From: Gammaproteobacteria bacterium
GTDB lineage: Bacteria > Pseudomonadota > Gammaproteobacteria > Nevskiales > Nevskiaceae
Direction: 5' to 3'
Assembly (NCBI GenBank): GCA_022599775.1
Contig: JAHZLQ010000036.1
Location: 1-53,463 of the forward strand
DNA: 53,463 bases
Below the pieces are notes generated by a model. The model had not been told where the DNA came from and did no database searches. It saw nothing but the letters and a program-made list of their open reading frames with translations. A program made the position numbers and the translations under genes. This document shows positions 27,348 to 35,182 of this stretch, one piece after another. Position 1 is the first letter of the stretch. Every line of letters starts with the position of its first letter.

Positions 27348-28277
27348 CTAGGACGGTTCGCCGCAGCGCTCAAAGAACGCCACACGCCGGTCGATCCAGC
27401 GCCGATAGGCCGGCACGAAGCCCAGCAGCAGACGCGCCAGCACCGTCAGCGGCACCACGGTACAGATCGCCGCGCACAGAAACACGGTGTAAACGGCCAG
27501 CAGCGGCACCCGCAACCAACGCCCCTGCGGACCGGCCAGACGCACCAGCCAGCCCCAGACGAAGAAACTGCGCCAGCCGAGTTGCTCGGCCACCACATAC
27601 TTCGGATTGACCGGCGCCGCTTCCGCCGGGTCCAGCAGCACTTCACCGGAGCCCAGACGGCCCTCCATCAGCGCGGACAGCAGCGGCGTGCCGAAGCGGC
27701 GTGCGCCGATGATCTCGTGCTCGGCCACGCCGGCTGGCGGCAACACGCCGCGGACGCCCTTGCGAAAACCGGTCAACAGCCACAATGGCGTCGTCACAAA
27801 GGTGGCCGCCGGAGATCCCTGGTCAACCAGTGCGATATTGGCAACCAGGCGCCCGCCCGCTTCAACGATCATCTCGCGCACCGCTTTTTGCCCCATCAGC
27901 CACATGTTGCGCGAACCGATGATGGTGACCACGGGCTTGCCGGAGAGCGCGCGGCGCCCCGCTTCGGACTTCAGAAAGGCCGACGTGGGTGGCGACGGCG
28001 ACAGATACCAGGGTTGCCATCCCAGCACTACCAGATCGTAGTCCGCGTCCGGATCGAACGCCGTGGGCTGCAGTTCCGGGCCATCGCGGTGCACGCTTTC
28101 AGGAAATTGATCGAAAAAACTCACGATCGGCCACGGAAACGGATAGGGTTTACGTGGTTCCAGTTGTTCGTAGACCAGTTCCACACCCTCGGCTTCCTCG
28201 AACGGCGCCATTACCGAGCGCACGATGCGCCCGAGCTGGCCCGTCTGCGTGAAATAGACCACCAAGACCTTGAACAT
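27348..28277 (-). CDS. darA: DarA-like flavodoxin-fold protein
   Basis: A 309-residue protein matching the family annotated as dialkylresorcinol condensing enzyme DarA. The N-terminus has a flavodoxin-type FMN loop (VVYFTQTGQLGRIVRS), followed by LVVLGWQPWYLSPSPPTSAFL and GKPVVTIIGSRNMW, a flavodoxin-like core. The C-terminus (about 240-285) has two hydrophobic stretches that would tether it to the membrane. In characterised dialkylresorcinol loci DarA works after DarB as the flavin-dependent aromatising enzyme. ATG 28277 is preceded by GGGGCGGGG. It is transcribed toward darB, unlike the usual darA-darB operon. Confidence 0.75.
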   Translation of the reverse strand: MFKVLVVYFTQTGQLGRIVRSVMAPFEEAEGVELVYEQLEPRKPYPFPWPIVSFFDQFPESVHRDGPELQPTAFDPDADYDLVVLGWQPWYLSPSPPTSAFLKSEAGRRALSGKPVVTIIGSRNMWLMGQKAVREMIVEAGGRLVANIALVDQGSPAATFVTTPLWLLTGFRKGVRGVLPPAGVAEHEIIGARRFGTPLLSALMEGRLGSGEVLLDPAEAAPVNPKYVVAEQLGWRSFFVWGWLVRLAGPQGRWLRVPLLAVYTVFLCAAICTVVPLTVLARLLLGFVPAYRRWIDRRVAFFERCGEPS

Positions 28278-28403
28278 CCCCGCCCCTTGTTGTGCTCACC
28301 GGCAATAGCAAGTCTGAACGCAAGATTCGGCCCAACCGGTTCCGTGATCGGCTCACAAGCAGCTAAAATTGGCGGTTCCCCCGTCGATCAGGATGCCGAG
28401 CCC

Positions 28404-28817
28404 ATGAGCCGCGCAGCACATGAACTCCTGCAGAGCTATTACGCCGCGTTCAATGCCGGCGATTGGAACCGCTTCGTCGACTTGCTGGCCGACGACGTGG
28501 TTCACGATATCAATCAGGCGGGGCGTGAGCTGGGGCGGGAGGCCTTCATTGCCTTCATGCATCGCATGAACCGTTGTTATCGCGAACGGATCGAGAATAT
28601 CGAGATCATGAGCAACCCGGACGGCACCCGCTGCGCCGTGGAGTTCACGGTACTCGGCACCTACCTGAACACCGATGAGGGCCTGCCCGAAGCCCGTGGC
28701 CAGACCTATCGCCTACCGGGCGGCGCCTTCTTCGAACTACGGGCCGGCAAGGTGGCCCGCATCAGCAATTACTACAATCTTCAGGACTGGCTGACACAAG
28801 TGGGTACCGAGGCCTGA
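28404..28817 (+). CDS. SnoaL-like/NTF2-fold protein
   Basis: A 137-residue protein of the ketosteroid isomerase-like (NTF2 fold) group: ELLQSYYAAFNAGDWNRFVD is the typical first helix and hinge, followed by LLADDVVHDINQAG, and the C-terminus has FFELRAGKVARISNYYNLQDW. Such proteins are cone-shaped small-molecule enzymes or binding proteins, and the substrate cannot be told. ATG 28404 opens a tight operon: its stop overlaps the start of the GNAT gene (TGATG). The spacer to divergent darA is about 125 bp. Confidence 0.82.
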   Translation: MSRAAHELLQSYYAAFNAGDWNRFVDLLADDVVHDINQAGRELGREAFIAFMHRMNRCYRERIENIEIMSNPDGTRCAVEFTVLGTYLNTDEGLPEARGQTYRLPGGAFFELRAGKVARISNYYNLQDWLTQVGTEA

Positions 28818-29425
28818 TGGTGCTCGAACACGAGGGCCTGCGACTGATGCCGCTGAGCGGCCCCGAAATCGCCCTGCACCTCGAGGCGCTGGCGCGCGTG
28901 CGCATGCGGGTGTTTCGCGACTGGCCCTATCTGTACGCGGGCTCTCTGGAATACGAGCGCCAGTATCTGCAGACCTACCTGCGCTGCCCTGGAAGCCTTG
29001 CAGTACTGGTCTGGGACGGTGGGCGTTGCGTTGGCGCCACCACCGCGATTCCGCTGGCCGACGAAAGCACCGAGGTCCGGGCTCCGTTCGAAGGTGTCGG
29101 ATTGGACGTCGAACGAATCGACTATTTCGGCGAATCCGTCCTGCTGCCGGAATACCGCGGCCTCGGACTGGGCGTGAAGTTCTTCGAGTTACGGGAGGCT
29201 CACGCGCGCGCACAGGGGCTGAACCTCTGTGCGTTCTGCGCTGTGGAGCGCGATGATCGGGACCCTGCCCGGCCTGTTGATTACGTCCCCAATGATGCGT
29301 TCTGGCGGCGGCGCGGCTACCAGCCCCGGCCCGACCTGCGAACCTCGTTCGCCTGGCCGGACCTGGGGCAGGAGCAATCCACCGAAAAACCGATGAGCTT
29401 CTGGCTCAAGAATCTGGACGCTTGA
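28817..29425 (+). CDS. GNAT-family N-acetyltransferase
   Basis: A 202-residue acyltransferase. The acetyl-CoA loop is seen as ESVLLPEYRGLGLGVKFFEL (R/Q-x-x-G-x-G/A pattern). The N-terminal part contains VFRDWPYLYAGSLEYERQYL, typical of GNAT members linked to nitrilase-like enzymes. The start overlaps the preceding stop and its own stop overlaps the next ATG, so three genes are coupled. Many bacteria encode a GNAT domain and a carbon-nitrogen hydrolase domain as one fused protein; here they are separate neighbours, which suggests one pathway. Confidence 0.82.
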   Translation: MVLEHEGLRLMPLSGPEIALHLEALARVRMRVFRDWPYLYAGSLEYERQYLQTYLRCPGSLAVLVWDGGRCVGATTAIPLADESTEVRAPFEGVGLDVERIDYFGESVLLPEYRGLGLGVKFFELREAHARAQGLNLCAFCAVERDDRDPARPVDYVPNDAFWRRRGYQPRPDLRTSFAWPDLGQEQSTEKPMSFWLKNLDA

Positions 29426-30333
29426 TGAGCAATCCCTTCGTGCTGGCCGCTGCCCAGTTTCCGACGCTCAAGCCGGAGAACTGGTCGCAGTTTGAACAAA
29501 CTGTCGCCGACTGGGTGGCCGAGGCGGTGCGTCAGCACGCACGCTTGCTGGTGTTCCCGGAGTATTCGTCGATGGTACTGGCCGGACTGCTGCCGGAGCC
29601 GATGCAGGCCGACGTGCTCGGTCAGATCGGCGAGATCCAGCGCTATCGCGACGATTACGTCGCGTTGCATCAGCGCCTCGCGCAGCGTCACGGCGTCTAC
29701 ATTGTCGCCGGCAGCTATCCCTGGGAAATGGACACCGGCGTCTACGTCAATCGCGCCTGGGTGTTCGCGCCGAACGGCGGCATGGAGCATCAGGACAAGC
29801 GCGTAATGACGCGTTTCGAACGCGAGGAATGGGACATCCGTGGCGGCGCGCCGCTGAAACTGTTTGAAACCGAGTTGGGCCGCTTCGGCATCAATATCTG
29901 CTACGACATCGAATTTCCGCTGCTCGCCCGCGCGCAGGTCGAGGCCGGCGCCGAACTGATTCTGGCGCCGAGCTGCACCGATACGCTGGGAGGCTACCAT
30001 CGGGTTCGTACCGGTTGCGCCGCGCGCGCGCTCGAGAACCAATGTTTCACGGTCCAGATTCCGCTGGTCGGCACCGCGCCGTGGTCGCCGGCGATCGACG
30101 TCTCTCATGGATCGGCCGCGATCTTCGGCCCGCCCGATCGCGGCTTCCCGGACAACGGCATCCTCGTGCAGGGCGGCCTCAACGATCCGAGCTGGGTCTA
30201 CGCCGAAGTCGACCTTTCACGGGTCAGGCGCGTGCGCGACGAGGGCGAGGTCTACAACCATCGCCATTGGCACGATCAGCTGGGCCCCGGCATCGAGGCC
30301 CGACTGCCCGAGGTGACACCGGTCAGTCTCTGA
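29425..30333 (+). CDS. Carbon-nitrogen hydrolase (nitrilase superfamily)
   Basis: A 302-residue amidase-type enzyme. The catalytic triad is Glu46 (LVFPEYSS), Lys125 (QDKRVMTRFE) and Cys159 (INICYDIEFP), the complete nitrilase-superfamily set. The superfamily hydrolyses amides or nitriles, often omega-amides or carbamoylated amines; the substrate cannot be read from the sequence. ATG 29425 overlaps the GNAT stop (TGATG). The chain SnoaL-GNAT-hydrolase is one operon that ends before phoU on the other strand. Confidence 0.88.
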   Translation: MSNPFVLAAAQFPTLKPENWSQFEQTVADWVAEAVRQHARLLVFPEYSSMVLAGLLPEPMQADVLGQIGEIQRYRDDYVALHQRLAQRHGVYIVAGSYPWEMDTGVYVNRAWVFAPNGGMEHQDKRVMTRFEREEWDIRGGAPLKLFETELGRFGINICYDIEFPLLARAQVEAGAELILAPSCTDTLGGYHRVRTGCAARALENQCFTVQIPLVGTAPWSPAIDVSHGSAAIFGPPDRGFPDNGILVQGGLNDPSWVYAEVDLSRVRRVRDEGEVYNHRHWHDQLGPGIEARLPEVTPVSL

Positions 30334-30441
30334 TAGAAGCTGGCGCGGTGCACGTTCATCTGGCTATTGAGACGTCAATATCGACGCCGAGCTTCATCGG
30401 CCCGAAGCACCACGCAATGGGACTGATTGACCGTTTCGGGG

Positions 30442-31200
30442 CTACTGCGCGCCTGCCGAAGGACCGTTCCCCGGCAAAACGTCTTCCCCGCGCACGTGCC
30501 GCTCCATCTGTTCGAGACTCAGATGCCGCACGTCCTTGCCCTTGACGAAGAAAATCACGTACTCGGCGATATTGCCGGCGTGGTCCCCGATACGCTCCAG
30601 TGAGCGGACCACCCAGATCAGATCCATCACGCGCCGGATCTGGCGTGGGTCTTCCATCATGAAGGTGATGCACTGACGCATCAGTGCCTCGTACTCGCGG
30701 TCAACCGTGACGTCTTCCTTGGCGACTGCCAGAGCCGCCTCGATATCCATGCGTGCGAAAGCGTCGAGCACATCGTGCACCATCTGCGAGACGTGCTTGG
30801 ACAGATGCTGAATCTCGTTGTAGCCGTAACGCAGGCGCTCCTGTGAAGCCAGATCGGCAGCCATGCGCGCGATACGCTCGGCTTCATCGCCGATGCGTTC
30901 GAGATCGGTAATGGTCTTGATTACCGCGTAGACCAGCCGCAGGTCGCTGGCGGTAGGCTGTCGACGCGCCAGAATCCGGCTGCATTCCTCGTCGATGAAG
31001 ACTTCCTGCTGATTGATCTTGTAGTCGTTCCTGCGCACGGTTTCGCCGAGCATGCCGTCGCCTTCCATCAGCGAGCGCGTGGCATCGATGATCTGCTGCT
31101 CGACGAGCCCACCCATCGCCAGCACGCGCTGGCGCACGTCCTCCAGTTCGGCGTTGAACTGGGTGGAGATGTGTTTGCTGTACAACGACTTTTCGACCAT
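30442..31200 (-). CDS. phoU: Phosphate signalling protein PhoU
   Basis: A 252-residue PhoU, the negative modulator that links the Pst transporter to PhoR. Two PhoU helical repeats each carry the metal-binding E/DxxxD pattern: TITDLERIGDEAERIARM and VVRSLERIGDHAGNIAEY. ATG 31200 (MVEKSLYSKHISTQFNAELE) follows a GAGGAA ribosome site and fits the family; the frame extends 11 codons upstream to just at the IS edge. The IS element ends 33 bp upstream of this ATG, so phoU is cut off from phoB-phoR transcription unless the IS supplies a promoter. No pst genes are in the window. Confidence 0.94.
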   Translation of the reverse strand: MVEKSLYSKHISTQFNAELEDVRQRVLAMGGLVEQQIIDATRSLMEGDGMLGETVRRNDYKINQQEVFIDEECSRILARRQPTASDLRLVYAVIKTITDLERIGDEAERIARMAADLASQERLRYGYNEIQHLSKHVSQMVHDVLDAFARMDIEAALAVAKEDVTVDREYEALMRQCITFMMEDPRQIRRVMDLIWVVRSLERIGDHAGNIAEYVIFFVKGKDVRHLSLEQMERHVRGEDVLPGNGPSAGAQ

Positions 31201-31252
31201 ATGCCTCATTCCTCTCGACCCGGCGCGGAACATGTCAACCTATTTTGGACAA

Positions 31253-32323
31253 TCAGTTGGAAATTAACTCACTTTTGCGGCGCGCGGCGGTCAAGGTCGG
31301 GAAGTTGACCTCGGGGGAGATGCCGTCGGCGAGTTGCTCGGGCGTTACGGGGTTGATGGTGACGACCTCCGGTGGCATCTGAACGCGCGGCCTGCCGCGG
31401 ACGAAGCGTTGTGGGTGGGCGGTGTAGGCCGCATCCAGCACCGCTTGCTTGTCGGCGGCGACCGTCACATACGCGCCGGTGAAGACTTGTTCGGGCGTGA
31501 AGCCGGCCAGCCCCGAGTGGTGATGGGAACGGTTGTACCAGTCAAAATAGTCGGCGCACCAGCGGCGGGCATGGTCGGAACTCTGGAATTTGCCGGGATA
31601 GTCGGGCTGACTTTTCTGGGTCTTGAACTGGGCTTCGCTGAATGGGTTGTCGTTGCTCACTCGCGGCCGGCTGTGGCTGGCGGTGACGCCCATCTCGGCC
31701 ATGAGGTCGAGGAAGTTGTGGGCGATCATCGGCGAGCCGCGATCCTGGTGCAGCGTCAGCTGGCCCTTGGGGATGGCGTATCGGACGAGGGCTTCGTCGA
31801 GGAGTTGCTGGGCCAAGGCGCTGTTTTCCTTGCGGGAGACCATCCAGGCGACCACGTAGCGGCTATACAGGTCCAGCACCACGTACAGGGATAAATAAAC
31901 ACCCCGGACGGCGGTCGCCAGCTTCGAGATATCCCAGGTCCAGACTTGATTGGGGCCGTGCGCGGCCAACCGGGGCACCGCATGATGTTGCGCAGGGCGT
32001 TGCGGGCGGCGTTCACCGCTCTCGCCCATGTTGCGCAGGATCCGGTGCATCGTGCTGACCGAACACAGATAAACATCCTGTTCAAGCAGTTGCTGATAGA
32101 CCTGAATCGGTGGCTGATCGCGATACGGCGCGCTGTGAAGCACGTCCAGCACCTGCTGGCGCTCCTCACCCGAGAGCGCACGCGGCTGCGGCGTCCTACA
32201 CCGCTGTGTCGGCGCACAATCGCGGGGTCGGAGGCGCTCATACACCGAACTGCGATTCAGGCCCAACACCTGGCATGCTCTCGTCAAGGGGACGGCGGCG
32301 GAACGCTGGCTGACCAGATTCAT
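31253..32323 (-). CDS. IS3-family transposase OrfB (DDE integrase domain)
   Basis: A 356-residue catalytic part of an IS3 transposase. The DDE residues are visible: first Asp in VWTWDISKLA, second Asp in TLHQDRGSPM, Glu in NDNPFSEAQFKTQK. The N-terminal part has the HTH_21-like region with RILRNMGE, and the C-terminus HHHSGLAGFTPEQVF is typical. It overlaps the orfA stop by four bases (ATGA) and lies in the -1 frame relative to orfA, so it can be read both by re-initiation and as an OrfAB fusion through frameshifting. Confidence 0.92.
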   Translation of the reverse strand: MNLVSQRSAAVPLTRACQVLGLNRSSVYERLRPRDCAPTQRCRTPQPRALSGEERQQVLDVLHSAPYRDQPPIQVYQQLLEQDVYLCSVSTMHRILRNMGESGERRPQRPAQHHAVPRLAAHGPNQVWTWDISKLATAVRGVYLSLYVVLDLYSRYVVAWMVSRKENSALAQQLLDEALVRYAIPKGQLTLHQDRGSPMIAHNFLDLMAEMGVTASHSRPRVSNDNPFSEAQFKTQKSQPDYPGKFQSSDHARRWCADYFDWYNRSHHHSGLAGFTPEQVFTGAYVTVAADKQAVLDAAYTAHPQRFVRGRPRVQMPPEVVTINPVTPEQLADGISPEVNFPTLTAARRKSELISN

Positions 32324-32724
32324 TCGTCGCGTCCAGTCTTGGCCAACTCCATCATCGACAAAGCTTTTTTTTGGAGGTCAAGACAACCATTGGCCACTTC
32401 CAGCTGTCGCAGCAGACGCTGGTTTTGCTTGCGCAACTGCTCGACTTCGCGCTGCTCCGGCGTAAGCCGCGCCTGCGGCCCCGGTGCCGTCTTCGCCAAC
32501 CCCGCTATGCCGCGTTCGGCAAACTCGCGACGCCACTGCTGCAGCTGATTACTGTAGAGCTTCTCTTTGCGCAGCAACGCACCGAGCTCGCCGCGAGCAC
32601 ACTGATCAGCCTGCGACAGTATCTTGAGCTTGTACTCCGTCGTAAACGATCGACGGCTTCGCTTCTCCAGCGCAGGCTCGGGCATCACTTGGGTTTGAAT
32701 CTCGGGTCGCATCGGCTTCGGCAT
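32320..32724 (-). CDS. IS3-family transposase OrfA (helix-turn-helix)
   Basis: A 134-residue DNA-binding part. RRSFTTEYKLKILSQADQC and LYSNQLQQWRREFAERG form the homeodomain-like helix-turn-helix. LTPEQREVEQLRKQNQRLL continues the leucine zipper used for dimerisation. Near the 3' end, CTCC followed by eight A and GC gives a slippery run. A start further inside (MPEPALEKRSRRSFT) is possible. Confidence 0.9.
   Translation of the reverse strand: MPKPMRPEIQTQVMPEPALEKRSRRSFTTEYKLKILSQADQCARGELGALLRKEKLYSNQLQQWRREFAERGIAGLAKTAPGPQARLTPEQREVEQLRKQNQRLLRQLEVANGCLDLQKKALSMMELAKTGRDE
32365..32372 (-). promoter_or_regulatory. A8 slippery run for -1 frameshifting in orfA
   Basis: On the minus strand eight consecutive A residues lie in orfA about 42 bases before the orfB ATG. 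A -1 slip here enters the orfB frame with no stop before the orfB start (new residues SFVDDGVGQDWTRR then MNLVSQ), so an OrfAB fusion transposase can be made, as known for IS3-family elements. The fusion is normally the active transposase. Confidence 0.7.
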
Positions 32725-32982
32725 CTTTCCAGTCTCTAAACTGGCCCTGTTTCTATGTTATCCAGAACATCAGCTGTCCAGTGGTAGGTTGACACACAGG
32801 GGCGGGTCCTTGATGTCCCGGCGTGGGGAGCTCCAATTATTGCAGGATCGCGCCGTACGACAGCTTACCGCGTCACACGCGTGGCGGATCATCCACCTGC
32901 GGCGCAAAGCTCGGCAGTGTGCTGGAGTTGAATTTCAGCGTGTTGACGTCATCGCCATTGCTGAACAGGAACTGCCGCGGTT

Positions 32983-34317
32983 TCAGCCGTTGACGACCAT
33001 CGGCTGCGCACGCTGAACCCGGTGCGCCGGAAAATGACAGATGAAGGTGCTGCCGATGCCCGGCTGACTGACAATTTCCAATCTGGCCTCGTGGTGTTCG
33101 AGCGCGTGCTTGACGATCGCCAAGCCCAGGCCGGTGCCGCCACGCGAGCGGGAGCGGGCCACATCGACACGGTAGAAGCGCTCGGTCAACCGTGGAATAT
33201 CGGCCTCGTCGATCCCCAGGCCACTGTCGGCCACCGACAGGTGCGCGCCGTCCTCGTCGCCCCACCAGCGCAAACGAACAGCCCCGCCGTCGGGCGAATA
33301 CTGGATCGCATTCTGCAGCAGATTCTGGCACAGACTGTGGAATTCCGAATCGCGGCCCAGCAGTTTGATATCCGCTTCGATGGCGGCTTCCACGGTGTGC
33401 CGGTCGGGTGACAGTCGCCGCGTATCCTCGGCGATGCGATGCAATAGATGCGGCACGTCGATCAGTTCCTGACGAGCGACCGAGGAATCCGATTCCAGTC
33501 GTGCCAGCTTCAGCAGATCGGTGATCAAGGACTCCATGCGCGTCGCCTGGGCACGCATCTCGCCGATCGGCGCCTTCCATTCGAGCAGTGCACCCTTGCC
33601 GCGCGTATCCGGCTCCATCATGTCGAGGTAGCCGCGCAATACCGTCAGCGGCGTGCGCAGTTCATGCGAGGCGTTGGAGACGAAGTCGCGCCTCATCACT
33701 TCCAGACGCCGATGCTCACTGACATCACGAACGATCAGCAGGCGTTGTCCTTCGCCATAGGGAATGATGCGCATCGCCAGCGTCACGTGCTCGTTGATCG
33801 GCGAGATCACCTCGACATCGGATTCGAACTGCTCGGCCGCCAGATAATTGGCGAACGATGGATGACGCACCAGGTTGGCAATGCGCTGCCCCACGTCCTG
33901 CGGTGAACGCAGGCCCAGCAGAATCTGCGCGGAACTGTTGAACCAGACGATCTCGCCACGCGACGACATCACCACGGCACCGTCCGGCAAGGCGGCGGTT
34001 GAAGACTGGAATTCGGCCACGATCGCGGCCAGGCGCTTCTTGCGCTTGCGATTGCGCTTCTGCATTTCGAGCAGTTGCTCGAAGACCTCGCCCCAGACGC
34101 CGGTCGGATCCGGAAGATCGACGCGCTTGGGATGAACCACCCAACGCGACAGCCAGCGCAACATGCGCAGCTGCAGCGCCAGACAGATCGCAAGCGCCAT
34201 CACAAGACCGGCCCAGACATGACCGAGCAGGCCACCGGCAACGCCGAAGACCAGCAGCAGCGCGATCATTCTCGCGATCTCGCGCCGCCAGGCCGCTTGC
34301 ATCAAACCGGTGTCCAT
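32983..34317 (-). CDS. phoR: Phosphate-regulon sensor kinase PhoR
   Basis: A 444-residue membrane histidine kinase (E. coli 431). Two close membrane segments (about 16-34 and 36-52) with almost no periplasmic loop are the PhoR hallmark. They are followed by a charged linker, a PAS domain (about 105-200: LPDGAVVMSSRGEIVWFNSS), phosphoacceptor His218 in NASHELRTPL, and ATP-binding motifs NLLQNAIQYSP, VADSGLGID and GGTGLGLAIVKH. It lies downstream of phoB on the same strand with an 82-bp gap. The IS begins about 190 bp past its stop. Confidence 0.94.
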   Translation of the reverse strand: MDTGLMQAAWRREIARMIALLLVFGVAGGLLGHVWAGLVMALAICLALQLRMLRWLSRWVVHPKRVDLPDPTGVWGEVFEQLLEMQKRNRKRKKRLAAIVAEFQSSTAALPDGAVVMSSRGEIVWFNSSAQILLGLRSPQDVGQRIANLVRHPSFANYLAAEQFESDVEVISPINEHVTLAMRIIPYGEGQRLLIVRDVSEHRRLEVMRRDFVSNASHELRTPLTVLRGYLDMMEPDTRGKGALLEWKAPIGEMRAQATRMESLITDLLKLARLESDSSVARQELIDVPHLLHRIAEDTRRLSPDRHTVEAAIEADIKLLGRDSEFHSLCQNLLQNAIQYSPDGGAVRLRWWGDEDGAHLSVADSGLGIDEADIPRLTERFYRVDVARSRSRGGTGLGLAIVKHALEHHEARLEIVSQPGIGSTFICHFPAHRVQRAQPMVVNG

Positions 34318-34399
34318 CGGCGCTCAGAAGTCCATACAGGCATGGGACGAGTTTAACGGCAGCGGGCTGCGAAACGATGACGCCGCTCACCAGGCACGC

Positions 34400-35098
34400 T
34401 CAGACCGTCTCCGAAAACCGGTAGCCCGTTCCACGCACCGTCTGGATCATCGCATCATAGCCATGCGGCGCCAGCGCCTTGCGCAGCCGCCTGATGTGCA
34501 CGTCGACCGTGCGCTCCTCGACATAGACGTTCTGTCCCCACACGCGGTCGAGTACCTGTTCGCGCGTATACACCCGTTCCGGATGGCTGACGAAGAAATG
34601 CAGCAATCGATATTCGGTCGGGCCGAGCCGTACCGGTTCGCCGCTGGCGGTCACCCGCTGGCTCGCCGCGTCGACTTCCAGGCCGGAAATCCGCAGCTTC
34701 TCCTCTTCCCCGCCCGGCATGCTGCGACGCATCACCGCCTGTATCCGCGCGATCAGTTCCGGAAACGAGAACGGCTTGCAGACGTAATCGTCGCAGCCCA
34801 GGTTGAGCCCGCGCACGCGGTCTTCCTCTTCGGCGCGCGCCGTGACCATGATGATCGGAATATCGCGTGTGGTCGGGCTGCTCTTGAGTTCGCGCGCGAA
34901 CTCCACACCGGACACGCCGGGCATCATCCAGTCGAGCAGAATCAGATCGGGACGCGCATCGGCGATCCGCACCCGCGCCTGCGCCACGTCCGCCGCCTCG
35001 GCCACCGAGAAATCCGCGCGCTCCAGCGCGAAGCGAACCATCTCGCGGATCGAGCTTTCATCTTCGACCACCAAAACCTGCTTGTTCGTCATTGTCAT
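34400..35098 (-). CDS. phoB: Phosphate-regulon response regulator PhoB
   Basis: A 232-residue OmpR-class regulator. The receiver domain has the acidic pocket (VVEDE), phosphorylated Asp56 in [10 protein letters not shown], and the conserved Lys in [10 protein letters not shown]. The winged-helix DNA-binding domain has [21 protein letters not shown] and the recognition helix in [12 protein letters not shown]. Phosphorylated PhoB activates phosphate-scavenging genes by binding Pho boxes; one lies just upstream of its own gene, so autoactivation is likely. Confidence 0.95.
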   Translation of the reverse strand: MTMTNKQVLVVEDESSIREMVRFALERADFSVAEAADVAQARVRIADARPDLILLDWMMPGVSGVEFARELKSSPTTRDIPIIMVTARAEEEDRVRGLNLGCDDYVCKPFSFPELIARIQAVMRRSMPGGEEEKLRISGLEVDAASQRVTASGEPVRLGPTEYRLLHFFVSHPERVYTREQVLDRVWGQNVYVEERTVDVHIRRLRKALAPHGYDAMIQTVRGTGYRFSETV

Positions 35099-35136
35099 AT
35101 TTGGACTGTTGCCACTTCATTACAATATTGACAAAT

Positions 35137-35155
35137 GATGACAGTGATTTGACAG
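35137..35155 (-). promoter_or_regulatory. Pho box upstream of phoB
   Basis: On the minus strand CTGTCAA-ATCA-CTGTCAT matches the PhoB site (two CTGTCA direct repeats 11 bp apart). A third, weaker TTGTCAA follows 10 bp later. It lies 39-57 bp upstream of the phoB ATG, close to the AT-rich CAATATTGTAATG that probably holds the -10. Phosphate-starvation autoactivation of phoBR is therefore expected. Confidence 0.8.
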
Positions 35156-35182
35156 CCCGCAAGTTGTTGAATTATTTGACGA

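Larger units (their letters stand above)
31233..32794 (-). mobile_element. Complete IS3-family insertion sequence
   Basis: About 1562 bp, bounded by imperfect terminal inverted repeats: left end TGTCAACCTATTTTGGACA, right end (complement) TGTCAACCTACCACTGGACA, both starting TGTCAACCTA. It carries orfA and orfB on the minus strand. The bases outside are AACA on the left and CACA on the right, so no exact target duplication is seen (three of four agree). Both open frames are intact, and the element may still move. It sits between phoR and phoU. Confidence 0.85.

Noticed and set aside
26994-28403. Open plus-strand frame running from inside darB across darA into the SnoaL-like gene
   Set aside because: It is only the upstream extension of the SnoaL frame; it crosses a strong terminator and is antisense to darA, so the gene starts at 28404.
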